Assembly (NCBI GenBank): GCA_046540835.1
Contig: JBKHEL010000026.1
Coordinates: 1-30,486 of the forward strand
Length of the DNA stretch: 30,486 nucleotides
Reading direction: 5' to 3'
Origin: Coraliomargarita_B sp046540835
Lineage (GTDB): Bacteria; Verrucomicrobiota; Verrucomicrobiia; Opitutales; Coraliomargaritaceae
The position numbers and the translations under genes were made by a program. This document shows positions 18,649-27,222 of this stretch, in pieces (the first letter of the stretch is position 1; the number at the start of each line of letters is the position of its first letter). Below the pieces are notes generated by a model that was given only the letters and a program-made list of their open reading frames with translations, was not told the DNA's origin and did not search any database.

Positions 18649-20373
18649 TTAAGCGCCCGCAGGAGCAGACTGCGCCTCCTTGAACGCAACGGGGTCGTAT
18701 TTCAGATTCTTCGTTTCAACAAAGGGCAGATCTGCCAGCGCACCCGGCTTCAAGGCAAGCCCGGTATCCGGAATACTGCGCCAGCGAAGATCGTCGTCGA
18801 TCATCGGCAGCTGCCCGGCGATTCGTTCCCAGACCGCATCAAGCGTCACCGGGGCCGGTTTCTCCTCGGCCAGCGGTGCGAGAATCTTTTCCAGCACCAT
18901 AAAATCGGGCTGGACCCCGGAGGGCCCGGGCACTGCTGCCTTGAAGCGCTGGAGACGGAAGTTCTGGTTGATAAACGCCCCGTCTTTTTCAAAGACCATC
19001 AACGAGGGAATCACCACGTCAGCGACTTTTGAAGTCTCATTGGCATGCGTGCCGACGTAGATGATCTTGAGCTTCCCCAGTTGCCCGGGGGTGAGGCCGA
19101 GCCCGGCCACATCTTCACCCACAACGAGCAGCGTGCGCACCGCGCCGGAGTCGATGGCCGCAGAGAGACCACTGAGGTCGGCTTCGGGAAGCTGGTCAAT
19201 CAATCCGGTCGCGAGGGCTCCGCGCAGATTCGGTGTGCGGTCTTCGGACTGGAGCAGCCCATCACCTTCACCGTAGTGGCTGACCAGAGAAACCCGCGCA
19301 CCGGTGCGTTCGGCGATTCCCTGATAGTAGAATTGCTCCTCGAGCGAGCTGTGTGCTGAACCGACGATGCCGACATCCCTGCTCCCGAGGAGCGCAGCGG
19401 CCTTGGCGGCAGCCTGATCGGCAGCGCAGTGGACCCCGTCGATCGTGTAGTGGGTCAGCCGGTCATCGGATTCGACCGCCCGGTAGAGAGCCCGTCCGGA
19501 GTCGGTCATCCAGGTATCGTTGACCTCGTCGTTTCGGCGCGGCGTGATGCGGTAGATCTTGCCCTCACGGCTCCAAATCTCGGTATTCGCGCCCACACTG
19601 CTCTCGGTGCAGATGCTTGGCGTGCGTTTGAGAAACCACACGCGCATCTTGAAGCGAAAGTCCGTGCTGGTCAGCGCGCCGACGGGACAGATGTCGACCG
19701 TGTTGAGCGAATAGTTGTTTTCCAGCTGCTTGCCCGGGTAGCAGGTCAGCGTCGAATAGGTGCCGCGATCCACGAAGCCGAGCACATCGTCATCGACGAT
19801 TTCCTGGCTGAAGCGCACACAGCGCGAGCAGAGGATACAGCGCTCGTCGTCGAGCATGACGCGCGGCCCGAGGCGGGTGCGCTTGGGCTTGACGTTTTTG
19901 TCCTCAATGAACCGGCTGTAGCCGCGCCCGTGCTCGGCGGAAAATTCCTGCAGGCGGCACTCCCCGGCCTGATCGCAGATCGGACAGTCAAGCGGGTGGT
20001 TGATCAAAAGAAATTCCGTGACCGCGTTGCGGGAGGTGATGACCTCCGGCGAATTTGTCTTCACATGCATCCCCGGCGCGGCCGTCGTGGAGCAACCGAT
20101 CACCGGCTTGGGCATCCAGCCTATTTTCTGAGCACCGTTTTCGTCGAGGACCGGCTCCCCGGTCGCCCGGTCTTTCATCGGCATGCCCAGCTCGATCAGA
20201 CACATGCGGCAGTTGCCCGCGATGGAAAGTTTCGGGTGGTAGCAGTAGTGGGGCACTTCCTTGCCCTTACCGACCATTTTGACCGCCTCAATGATGTTGG
20301 TGCCCTTGGGGACCTCCACATCTTCGCCGTCGATGTTGATCGTGACCTTTTCAACTGTGCCGTTTTCGCTCAT
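18649..20373 (-). CDS. nuoG: NADH-quinone oxidoreductase subunit G, short form without the N7 cluster
   Basis: A 574-residue iron-sulfur subunit of the NADH-oxidising arm. Ligands visible are N1b (Cys44, 55, 58, 94), N5 (His126, Cys130, 133, 139) and N4 (Cys179, 182, 185, 229). At the N7 position only the first Cys (255) remains. The second and third are Ser258 and Ala262, so N7 cannot form. The C-terminal molybdopterin-oxidoreductase-like domain is short: E. coli NuoG has about 900 residues. An insert of about 25 residues sits between the third and fourth N1b cysteines. It starts 2 bases after the nuoF stop. Confidence 0.96.
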   Translation of the reverse strand: MSENGTVEKVTINIDGEDVEVPKGTNIIEAVKMVGKGKEVPHYCYHPKLSIAGNCRMCLIELGMPMKDRATGEPVLDENGAQKIGWMPKPVIGCSTTAAPGMHVKTNSPEVITSRNAVTEFLLINHPLDCPICDQAGECRLQEFSAEHGRGYSRFIEDKNVKPKRTRLGPRVMLDDERCILCSRCVRFSQEIVDDDVLGFVDRGTYSTLTCYPGKQLENNYSLNTVDICPVGALTSTDFRFKMRVWFLKRTPSICTESSVGANTEIWSREGKIYRITPRRNDEVNDTWMTDSGRALYRAVESDDRLTHYTIDGVHCAADQAAAKAAALLGSRDVGIVGSAHSSLEEQFYYQGIAERTGARVSLVSHYGEGDGLLQSEDRTPNLRGALATGLIDQLPEADLSGLSAAIDSGAVRTLLVVGEDVAGLGLTPGQLGKLKIIYVGTHANETSKVADVVIPSLMVFEKDGAFINQNFRLQRFKAAVPGPSGVQPDFMVLEKILAPLAEEKPAPVTLDAVWERIAGQLPMIDDDLRWRSIPDTGLALKPGALADLPFVETKNLKYDPVAFKEAQSAPAGA

Positions 20374-20375
20374 GC

Positions 20376-21740
20376 TTAAATTAGTGTGGTCTCCTTGGCT
20401 GCTTCTTCGCCGGCTTTTCGGCGGGCAGCCTGTTCGCGGGCTTTTTCTACAAACTCGTCTTTAAACTTGGCAATAAAGCTTTGCACCGGCCAGGCTGCAG
20501 CTTCGCCAAATGCACAAATCGTGCGTCCGGCGATCTGATCGGCAATACTGTTGAGCAGGTCCGCATCTTCTTCACGGGCCTTGCCCTCAACCATCCGCTG
20601 GGTGATCTTCCGCATCCAGGGCACGCCCTCCCGGCAGGGGGTGCACTGGCCGCAACTTTCGTGCGCATAGAAATAATTGATGTTGGCGAGGGCCTCAACC
20701 ATATCCGTGCTGTCATCCATCACGATCACGCCACCGGATCCGGACATCGAACCAACAGCCATCAAGCTGTCAAAGTCCATCGGGATGTCTTCGATCCCCC
20801 AGTCGAATTCCGTGCCGTCTTTCAGCTTCCCCGTGAAGCGCTCGTCCGCCCGCAGGATCTTTGAGGAGGAGCCGCCGGGGATGACCGCTTTGAGCTTCCG
20901 CCCGGGCCTGAGCCCGCCGCAGACCTCATAGATCAGCTCCCCGAGGGTGATCGCCGAGCAGGGAAACTCGTAGTAGCCCGGCTTCTGCACATGGCCCGAG
21001 ACACACCAGATCCGGGTGCCGGAATTCCCGGGAGTGCCGATCTTTGCAAACTCCTTGCCGCCCATCTCGACGACATGCTTCACATCACAGAGCGTCTCCA
21101 CGTTGTTGACGATCGTCGGGCACTGGTAGAGCCCCAGCGCGGCGGGGAAATAAGGGGGCTTGATCCGGGGGTTCGCCCGGAAGCCCTCAAGCGATTCAAT
21201 CAGGCCGGTTTCCTCACCGCAGATATAGGCACCGGCTCCGCGGAAGACGATAATATCGCAGGAGTAACCGGAGCCGAGGATATCCTCCCCGAGGAAGTTT
21301 TTCTCGCGGGCTTCCTCGATCGCCCGTTCGAGAATCCGGTAGCCTTTGAAAAATTCACCGCGGATATAAATAAAGGCGAGCTTCGCCTGAATCGCATAGG
21401 CCGCACACATCATGCCTTCGATCAACTGGTGGGGGTCTTTGTGGATGATCTGGCGGTCCTTGAAGGTGCCGGGCTCCGACTCATCGGCATTGCAGACCAG
21501 GTAGATCGGCTTACCCGACTTGCGGTCGAGGAACTTCCACTTCATGCCTGCAGGGAAGCCGGCTCCGCCGCGGCCCCGCACACCGGAGTCCAGAACTTCA
21601 GCACAGATCTCCTCCGGCTTCATCGTCACGGCTTTCTTCAGCTGCTCGTAGCCGCCGTGCTTCAGGTAGCAATCGATGTCGTTCGTGTAGCCCGGCTCAT
21701 CGATGTGCTTGAATACCAGTCTGTGCTCTTCAATTGCCAT
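20376..21740 (-). CDS. nuoF: NADH-quinone oxidoreductase subunit F
   Basis: A 454-residue flavoprotein that oxidises NADH and carries FMN and cluster N3. The NADH-binding loop GRGGAGFPAGMKW (56-68), the FMN region GAGAYICGEETGLIESLEG (168-186) and the N3 ligands Cys363, 366, 369 and 409 are all visible. An insert around 297-320 (rich in Lys, Asp and Glu) and an Ala/Lys/Glu-rich tail after 425 exceed the usual core. The start lies 12 bases after nuoE. Confidence 0.98.
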   Translation of the reverse strand: MAIEEHRLVFKHIDEPGYTNDIDCYLKHGGYEQLKKAVTMKPEEICAEVLDSGVRGRGGAGFPAGMKWKFLDRKSGKPIYLVCNADESEPGTFKDRQIIHKDPHQLIEGMMCAAYAIQAKLAFIYIRGEFFKGYRILERAIEEAREKNFLGEDILGSGYSCDIIVFRGAGAYICGEETGLIESLEGFRANPRIKPPYFPAALGLYQCPTIVNNVETLCDVKHVVEMGGKEFAKIGTPGNSGTRIWCVSGHVQKPGYYEFPCSAITLGELIYEVCGGLRPGRKLKAVIPGGSSSKILRADERFTGKLKDGTEFDWGIEDIPMDFDSLMAVGSMSGSGGVIVMDDSTDMVEALANINYFYAHESCGQCTPCREGVPWMRKITQRMVEGKAREEDADLLNSIADQIAGRTICAFGEAAAWPVQSFIAKFKDEFVEKAREQAARRKAGEEAAKETTLI

Positions 21741-21752
21741 GATTGTAAAAAT

Positions 21753-22232
21753 TTAAAGTTCGCCCGCTTTCAGCTTCGCCGCCAGTTCGGCCGCTTTGTC
21801 CGGGTCAATGTCGTTATACTGCTCTTCTCCGATCATCACCACCGGGCCGTGGCCACAGTCGGCGTGGCACTCCACATATTCAAGTGTCACACTGCCATCT
21901 TCGCTGGTGTGCCCGACCTGGCAGCCGAGCTCTTCCTCCAACCGGCGGCAGGTCTGATACGCTCCGGCCAGCGCACAGGGCAAGGTGCGGCAGACCCGCA
22001 CATGGTATTTGCCGGCCGGCTCGGTGCGGAGCATCGGATAGAAGGTGACGATCTCCTGGACATTGATCGGCTCCAGATCAAGCCGCTCGGCGATCCATTC
22101 AATCGCCTCGTGACTGACGCAGCCCTGATCCTCTTGCACGAGGTGGCACAGCGGGAGCGCAGCACTGCGCTTCGTCGGGTAGCGCGGCACGAGCTGGTCG
22201 ATCTTTTCAATGGTTTCGGGCTTTAAATTCAT
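21753..22232 (-). CDS. nuoE: NADH-quinone oxidoreductase subunit E
   Basis: A 159-residue thioredoxin-fold subunit that binds the [2Fe-2S] cluster N1a. The four ligands are Cys81 and Cys86 (CRTLPCALAG) and Cys122 and Cys126 (ECHADCGHGP). An N-terminal helical bundle with QEDQGCVS and EIVTFYPML matches the family. It is preceded by a 44-base gap after nuoD, the largest spacing in the operon, where a separate ribosome entry is needed. Confidence 0.97.
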   Translation of the reverse strand: MNLKPETIEKIDQLVPRYPTKRSAALPLCHLVQEDQGCVSHEAIEWIAERLDLEPINVQEIVTFYPMLRTEPAGKYHVRVCRTLPCALAGAYQTCRRLEEELGCQVGHTSEDGSVTLEYVECHADCGHGPVVMIGEEQYNDIDPDKAAELAAKLKAGEL

Positions 22233-22276
22233 AAGGTCAGTTCACCGTAATTGAGTTTTCCACTTTCAGCACTCGA

Positions 22277-23518
22277 CTACCGGTCGCACTCGCCCAGCAC
22301 AAAGTCCAGCGAACCGAGGATCACAGTGATATCGGCGAGATAGTGTCCGGGGATCATCTTATCCAGAATGCTCAGGTTACAAAAAGACGGCCCGCGGATT
22401 TTGAGCCGATACGGCACTCCCCCGCCCTTCGAGACGATGAAGAAACCCAGCGCGCCTTTGGGATTTTCCGCTTCGAAGTAGACCTCGCCGGGCGGGATTT
22501 GCGGTCCCTCAGTGACGATCATGAAGTTTTGGATCAACTCCTCCATACTGGAGAGGATCTTCGACTTCGGCGGGGCAAAGATCTTCCTGGCCTCCTCGGC
22601 GTAGTGGGGCCCTTCGGGGAACTGGTCGATCACCTGACGGACGATCGAGACACTCTGGCGAACTTCCTCCCCGCGCATCAAATACCGGTCGTAGCAATCA
22701 CCGCGGGTGCCGACGGGCACTTCAAAGTCATATTTCTCATATCCGAGATAGGGCTTGTCCTTGCGCAGATCGAGGTCGACCCCGCAGGCCCGCAGGTTCG
22801 GCCCGGTCAAGCCATAGGCGAGCGCGTCTTCCTTGGAAATCACCCCGACGCCCTCGGTCCGGTCCATGAAGATCCGGTTCCGGGTGAGCAGCTTGTCTAT
22901 TTTGTCGATCACCGGCAGCACGCCGTTGCAGAATTCGAGCACCCGGCCGAGCCAACCCTCCGGTATATCGCGCGCCACCCCGCCGATCCGCGTGTAGCTG
23001 GTGGTGAAGCGGGCACCGGTCAACTCTTCAAAAAGCGTGTAAAGCTTCTCCCGCTCGGTGAAGGTATACATGAAGACCGTCCAGGCCCCGGCATCCATCC
23101 CATAGACACCGATGCCCAAAAGGTGGGAGGAAATGCGCGCCAGCTCGCAGCAAAGCACGCGGATCGCCTCGCAGCGTTCCGGCATCTCAAGGCCCGCGAG
23201 TTTTTCCACTGCCATGGCGTAGGCCACGTTGTTGGCCAGAGGCGCGAGGTAGTCGAGCCGGTCGGTGTAGGGCACGAACTGGTTGTAGGTCATGTTCTCG
23301 GCGATCTTTTCGTCGCCGCGGTGCAAGTAGCCGATCACCGGCTCGCAGCGCTTGATCACATCGCCGTCAAGCTCCATCATCAGGCGCAGCACCCCGTGGG
23401 TCGTCGGATGCGAGGGCCCGACGTTGATCGCCATCGTCTCTCCCGGAGCGCCCTCCGGCAGCTCGGCGGCCCGCCCGGTCGCATCTGCAATCGAAATTTC
23501 TTTGGTCGTCGTAGCCAT
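22277..23518 (-). CDS. nuoD: NADH-quinone oxidoreductase subunit D
   Basis: A 413-residue 49-kDa subunit homologue forming the quinone pocket. GPSHPTTHGVLRL near the N-terminus carries the quinone-site histidine. Also seen are GYLHRGDEKIAE, ELARISSHLLG and the C-terminal GHYLADITVILGSLDFVLGECDR in parts. It is separate from nuoC, unlike the fused nuoCD of enterobacteria. The start is 3 bases after the nuoC stop. Confidence 0.98.
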   Translation of the reverse strand: MATTTKEISIADATGRAAELPEGAPGETMAINVGPSHPTTHGVLRLMMELDGDVIKRCEPVIGYLHRGDEKIAENMTYNQFVPYTDRLDYLAPLANNVAYAMAVEKLAGLEMPERCEAIRVLCCELARISSHLLGIGVYGMDAGAWTVFMYTFTEREKLYTLFEELTGARFTTSYTRIGGVARDIPEGWLGRVLEFCNGVLPVIDKIDKLLTRNRIFMDRTEGVGVISKEDALAYGLTGPNLRACGVDLDLRKDKPYLGYEKYDFEVPVGTRGDCYDRYLMRGEEVRQSVSIVRQVIDQFPEGPHYAEEARKIFAPPKSKILSSMEELIQNFMIVTEGPQIPPGEVYFEAENPKGALGFFIVSKGGGVPYRLKIRGPSFCNLSILDKMIPGHYLADITVILGSLDFVLGECDR

Positions 23519-23521
23519 TGC

Positions 23522-24136
23522 TTAGTCAGTCGGTTTTTCCTTTTGCTCGGTCCAGCTCTCGTCGCGGGCCTGCGGCTCGGTCTGGCTCATCGGACCGTTG
23601 CCGGAAGAAACAAAGGGCCCGCCCATCATCGGTGCGGGGATCAGCGTCGCTTTGGTCGATTCCGCGACGTCGGCGGCTGGCAGTGGCACCTCAATCCCGG
23701 CAAGCGGAAAGTCCTTTCGCAGGGGATGATAGGGGTAGTCATCCCACATGAGGATGCGGCGCAAGTTCGGGTGACCCGCATAGCGGATACCCATCAGATC
23801 AAAGGTCTCACGCTCGTGCCAGTTTGCCGCCGGATAAAGCCCGCAGAGCGAGGGCAGCGTCGGGTTGATATCGTCCTGGCAATCCACGGCGATCCGCAGA
23901 TATTCGCGGGTCGATGTAGAGAACAGGTGGTAGATACCGGTGAAACGGGGCGACGCCGCATCCCAGTCGATCGCCGTGACGTCGATGAGCAGATCGTAGG
24001 TAAACTCATCGCGCAGCGCGGTGCAGAGCTCGACCAGCTGATCCGGCGGACAGTTCACTGCGGAGTGATCGGACGACTCTCGCTCGGTCAGATAGCTGAA
24101 GCGCTCTTGTATCAGCGCGAATTCGCTTGCGGTCAT
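23522..24136 (-). CDS. nuoC: NADH-quinone oxidoreductase subunit C
   Basis: A 204-residue 30-kDa subunit homologue of the peripheral arm. The family signature ERETFDLMGIRYAGHPNLRR is followed by LMWDDYPYHPLRKDFPLAG. About 45 residues after the signature region form a Pro/Ala/Gln-rich tail of no recognised function. It begins 1 base after nuoB. Confidence 0.97.
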   Translation of the reverse strand: MTASEFALIQERFSYLTERESSDHSAVNCPPDQLVELCTALRDEFTYDLLIDVTAIDWDAASPRFTGIYHLFSTSTREYLRIAVDCQDDINPTLPSLCGLYPAANWHERETFDLMGIRYAGHPNLRRILMWDDYPYHPLRKDFPLAGIEVPLPAADVAESTKATLIPAPMMGGPFVSSGNGPMSQTEPQARDESWTEQKEKPTD

Positions 24137-24137
24137 T

Positions 24138-24695
24138 TTAGCTTTCCTTTCCCACTCCGGCCAGCTCGGGCTGTTTAGCCCGCTTTCCGGCGGTTGAGGC
24201 AGTCAGATTTTTCACCGCGCTCTCACGGCCAATCTTATCCTGCAGTTTAATCATCGCATCGAGAAGCGCTTCCGGGCGCGGCGGGCACCCACTGACATAA
24301 ACGTCCACAGGAATGATCCGGTCCACGCCCTGCATCGTCGCATACGACCGATACATGCCGCCCGTGCTCGCACAGGCACCCATCGCGACAACCCATTTCG
24401 GCTCCGCCATCTGCTCGTAGATCCGGCGAACGACCTCGGCCATCTTGTAGGTCACCGTGCCCGCAACAATCATGCAGTCCGCCTGACGCGGCGAAAAGCG
24501 CATCACCTCCATCCCGAAACGGGCCATGTCGAAGCGCGAGCCACCTGCGGCCATCAACTCAATTGCACAGCACGCCAAACCCATCGGCATCGGCCAGACC
24601 GAGTGCTTCCGAATCCAATTAATCACAGCATCCGCCTGAGTGACAATAACTTCGCCCTCAACCTTACTGTCGTATGCTACGGTTTGATTTTGCAT
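24138..24695 (-). CDS. nuoB: NADH-quinone oxidoreductase subunit B
   Basis: A 185-residue subunit that holds cluster N2, the last electron carrier before quinone. The four N2 ligands are Cys42 and Cys43 (GLACCAIELM), Cys108 (GACASTGGMY) and Cys137 (SGCPPRPEALL). It is the first gene of the visible operon. nuoA, which normally precedes it, is not present: 231 non-coding bases and then ispF lie upstream. About 25 lysine/alanine-rich residues extend the C-terminus. Confidence 0.98.
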   Translation of the reverse strand: MQNQTVAYDSKVEGEVIVTQADAVINWIRKHSVWPMPMGLACCAIELMAAGGSRFDMARFGMEVMRFSPRQADCMIVAGTVTYKMAEVVRRIYEQMAEPKWVVAMGACASTGGMYRSYATMQGVDRIIPVDVYVSGCPPRPEALLDAMIKLQDKIGRESAVKNLTASTAGKRAKQPELAGVGKES

Positions 24696-24707
24696 AAATT
24701 CGTCCGT

Positions 24708-24730
24708 GAGCGTCCTTGAACGCCCTCCTT
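24708..24730 (-). promoter_or_regulatory. nuoB leader: strong Shine-Dalgarno followed by a hairpin
   Basis: On the minus strand the leader reads AAGGAGGG (24730-24723), a near-perfect anti-16S match but about 28 bases from the nuoB ATG. GGGCGT (24725-24720) and ACGCTC (24713-24708) can pair, with one G-T, around the 6-base loop TCAAGG. Folding this stem would bring the Shine-Dalgarno to about a dozen bases from the ATG. No start codon sits at normal distance from it. Confidence 0.35.
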
Positions 24731-24926
24731 AAACGGCGGAAACTTAGACGGGACCGATGCCCATGCAAGCTACAATTGGAAAAAAACCGCCGGGTCACCC
24801 GCGCCTTGCGCCGGTGGCAAAGCCCGGTGCCTTCGAACCAACCGGACAAAAAATCGCCCATGCCCTATCTGCCGGCGGCGGCGTTGTTGACCCGGGAAGA
24901 ACCCGTCCGGCCGATGCGCCAACCTG

Positions 24927-25412
24927 TCAGCCCTCGCGCACCACCGTCACGACGGCCGAAGCGTGTATCCCCAAGCCCCGCCCACAGTCGGTCAAGCCCT
25001 CCCCCGAAGTAGCTGTCAGGCAAACATCGCCCTGCGGAACCCCGAGCAACCCGGCTATCGATTCCCGCAGCGCGGCCCCCTTCGGGTCGATCTTCGGGCG
25101 CTGACACTCGATCGCGACCGACACATGACTGATCCGCCAGGCACCGAGATCCGCCAGAGCCACTTTCAAATATTCCTTGCTGTCGGTGATCCCTCTGCGG
25201 CACATTTCGTCGGCCACCGCGCCGATGACGGTCCGGCCGGTCACCCCGCTGACTGCATCGGTCAGCGCATGCAGGATCACATCCGCGTCGCTGTTGCCAT
25301 CAAGTGCCGGTGCGTCGTCAAAGATCAGACCACCCAGTATCAGCCGCCGGTCAGAAGGTTCCTCGACAAAACGGTGGCTGTCCAGCCCGATGCCTGTTTT
25401 CACCTTCAGCAT
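24927..25412 (-). CDS. ispF: 2-C-methyl-D-erythritol 2,4-cyclodiphosphate synthase
   Basis: A 161-residue enzyme of the MEP isoprenoid pathway. It closes CDP-methylerythritol 2-phosphate to the cyclodiphosphate with loss of CMP. Zinc ligands are visible as Asp11 and His13 (GLDSHRF) and His48 (SDADVILHAL). ATSGEGLTDCGRGLGIHA near the C-terminus matches the family trimer core. The ATG lies 7 bases after ndk, so the two genes are probably co-transcribed. Its stop is 231 bases before nuoB. Confidence 0.96.
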   Translation of the reverse strand: MLKVKTGIGLDSHRFVEEPSDRRLILGGLIFDDAPALDGNSDADVILHALTDAVSGVTGRTVIGAVADEMCRRGITDSKEYLKVALADLGAWRISHVSVAIECQRPKIDPKGAALRESIAGLLGVPQGDVCLTATSGEGLTDCGRGLGIHASAVVTVVREG

Positions 25413-25419
25413 TCACAGG

Positions 25420-25824
25420 CTACAGCTCGGGGAAAAAGCGCTTTTTCTCGGCAGCGGCCGTCTCGGGACCGTCGGAAGCGTGAACCATGTTGCGCATCAT
25501 GTCGGTGCCAAGGTCTCCTCGGATGGTGCCGGGCGCTGCTTCTTTGGAATTGGTCGGCCCGAGCAGATCACGCACCCTGGCGATCACGTCTTCCCCGGCA
25601 AGGATCATCGGCATGACCGGGCGGCTACTCATGAATTCCTCTATCTCCGGGAAAAACGGCTTATCAGCCACATGCGCGTAGTGCTCCCGGAGAATCGGGC
25701 CGTCAAGCTGCATGATCTTAGCGGCAAGGATGTCGAAGCCGGCACGCTCGAAGCGCGAAATAACTTCACCGGCTGCACGCTTTTCCATGCAGTCCGGCTT
25801 GAGAATAATCAGTGTTTCTTCCAT
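25420..25824 (-). CDS. ndk: Nucleoside diphosphate kinase
   Basis: A 134-residue enzyme that equilibrates nucleoside di- and triphosphates through a phosphohistidine. The active-site histidine is His115 in RNMVHASDG. ETLIILKPD at the N-terminus carries the conserved lysine (Lys9), and GPTNSKEAAPGTIRGDLG is the nucleotide-binding stretch. I choose the ATG at 25824; the frame extends to a TTG at 25848, but the extra residues are not family-like. Confidence 0.97.
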   Translation of the reverse strand: MEETLIILKPDCMEKRAAGEVISRFERAGFDILAAKIMQLDGPILREHYAHVADKPFFPEIEEFMSSRPVMPMILAGEDVIARVRDLLGPTNSKEAAPGTIRGDLGTDMMRNMVHASDGPETAAAEKKRFFPEL

Positions 25825-25910
25825 AGAGTTCAAATAATCGTCCGCCAATAAGCCCTCCGGAATTCCTTATGACAAGTCTTAAAGGCACAGCCCGAATCGC
25901 CCATTGCCCG

Positions 25911-25933
25911 GGAGGTGGGGCAGCCTGCCACGC
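25911..25933. repeat. REP-like hairpin, copy 1
   Basis: GGTGGGGCA-gcc-TGCCACGC forms an imperfect stem with a three-base loop. It shares the core GGGGCAGCCTGCC with the copy 68 bases to the right. It lies in the non-coding gap between pgpA and ndk, upstream of ndk. Confidence 0.65.
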
Positions 25934-25978
25934 AGCATCGACGCCCGGCCGAACCCAGCGCTGTCCGGATCCCCAACA

Positions 25979-26002
25979 GGAGGCGGGGCAGCCTGCCCCG
26001 CC
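25979..26002. repeat. REP-like hairpin, copy 2
   Basis: A perfect 9-bp inverted repeat, GGCGGGGCA (25982-25990) and TGCCCCGCC (25994-26002), with a GCC loop. A GGA tail precedes it, as in copy 1. The element may serve as mRNA end or transcription barrier between pgpA and ndk, or be one copy of a dispersed genomic repeat family. Confidence 0.7.
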
Positions 26003-26035
26003 ATCAAAACCGGGTCGGCCCATCCACTTGAAGGC

Positions 26036-26557
26036 TCAAAAGAAAAAATAAAGGATCAGGTGCAGACTCAGGCACGCGGCCACACCCGCCGCGAGATCAT
26101 CAGCCACACAGCCGAGTCCCCCGGGCAAATTTTGAAGCCCGTTTATACCCGGCGGCTTGAGCACATCAAAAAAACGAAAAAGGGCAAAACCCGCAAGGAG
26201 GACCGGCCAGCCGCCGTTCGCCATGATCAGCCCATCGGGGCCGCCCATCCCGAAAAACACGAGCGGCACCGCGACGAATTCATCGAGCACAATCATGCCC
26301 GGGTCGCGCATCTGCAGGCGTTTCTCGGCTGCGTCACAAAACGCAACGGCGAGATAGGCGAAAAAGCCCGCCAGCAGAACAAACGCCAAGGGATGCACCC
26401 AGTGAAAACAAACCGCATAAAGGGCCAGTCCAGCCACACTCCCCCAGGTCCCCGGGGCCTTTCTCACCCGGCCGAGTGGACCAAGGGTCGCCAGATTCAC
26501 GACCAGCGGAGTCGGCAGGAGCGCTGCCCACCAGATGTAAGTTCGAAGCGGCTTCAT
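26036..26557 (-). CDS. pgpA: Phosphatidylglycerophosphatase A
   Basis: A 173-residue membrane enzyme that removes the phosphate from phosphatidylglycerophosphate to give phosphatidylglycerol. Motifs seen are RKAPGTWGS (32-40), RDPGMIVLDEFV (84-95) with the catalytic acidic residues, FRFFDVLKPPGI (128-139) and GGLGCVADDLAAG (147-159). Three or four hydrophobic helices separate them. The ATG at 26557 begins 1 base after the pgsA stop, so both steps of phosphatidylglycerol synthesis lie in one operon. The longer frame upstream is an overlap with pgsA. Confidence 0.93.
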   Translation of the reverse strand: MKPLRTYIWWAALLPTPLVVNLATLGPLGRVRKAPGTWGSVAGLALYAVCFHWVHPLAFVLLAGFFAYLAVAFCDAAEKRLQMRDPGMIVLDEFVAVPLVFFGMGGPDGLIMANGGWPVLLAGFALFRFFDVLKPPGINGLQNLPGGLGCVADDLAAGVAACLSLHLILYFFF

Positions 26558-26558
26558 C

Positions 26559-27149
26559 CTACCCTTCCCCCTCACCGGTAAATACAGACCAATATTTAAC
26601 CATGTATTGCGCTCCGGACGAGACCGTGAGCAGCGTGGCCACAACAAAAAAGACCAACCCGCCCGCATCCAGAATATCGCCCAACCACGGGGCAATCATC
26701 CCATCAAAATCCTCCCGCAGGGCGACTGCGAGCAGAAGCAGAACCGCTGAGACGATCTGCGTGACCGTCTTGTGCTTCCCTGATTTTTCGGCCGCCAAAA
26801 CGACCCCGGAGCTGGCCGCCACCAACCGCAGACCAGTGATCAAAAACTCCCGGGCGACAATCAGCAAAAGCAGCGGAAGGGCCCACTCGGGCAAAATCCC
26901 CGCCGTCAGCAGCGTGATAAACAACCCGACCATGAACACCTTGTCGGTCAACGCATCCATGAGCTTGCCAAAATTCGAGACGATGCCCTGTTTGCGGGCC
27001 ACATAACCGTCCGCCCAATCCGTCAGCGCCCCCAGCACGAAGAGCAGAAAGGCCAGAGTATTCGCACCGGTGAAGGGCAGGTAGAGTAAACCGGCGATAC
27101 CAAAAAGGATCGGGATTCGGGACAAAGTGAGGATGTTTGGCAGATTCAC
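26559..27149 (-). CDS. pgsA: CDP-diacylglycerol-glycerol-3-phosphate 3-phosphatidyltransferase
   Basis: A roughly 196-residue integral membrane enzyme that makes phosphatidylglycerophosphate. The CDP-alcohol phosphotransferase motif is complete: DG (47-48), AR (51-52), Gly61, Asp65 and Asp69. I choose the GTG at 27149 because it gives MNLPNILTLSRI, the classic N-terminus of the family, although no clear Shine-Dalgarno precedes it. A TTG at 27215 would add 22 atypical residues, but GGAAG lies at good distance, so the start is not settled. pgpA follows immediately. Confidence 0.9.
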   Translation of the reverse strand: MNLPNILTLSRIPILFGIAGLLYLPFTGANTLAFLLFVLGALTDWADGYVARKQGIVSNFGKLMDALTDKVFMVGLFITLLTAGILPEWALPLLLLIVAREFLITGLRLVAASSGVVLAAEKSGKHKTVTQIVSAVLLLLAVALREDFDGMIAPWLGDILDAGGLVFFVVATLLTVSSGAQYMVKYWSVFTGEGEG

Positions 27150-27222
27150 TATAGAGAACGCTGAGTAACGAAAGCCCCGGCGTCCACGCCAAAAAACGAT
27201 CTCTTCTTCACTCAATCATCTT

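Noticed and set aside
22343..24178. A 611-codon open frame on the plus strand opposite nuoD and nuoC
   Set aside because: It lies antisense to two unmistakable genes. The GC-rich codon bias of the true genes leaves the opposite frame open, and the translation resembles no family.
24664..24861. A 65-codon minus-strand frame upstream of nuoB, considered as a nuoA remnant
   Set aside because: The translation is basic and lacks the three hydrophobic helices of NuoA. It also overlaps nuoB out of frame.
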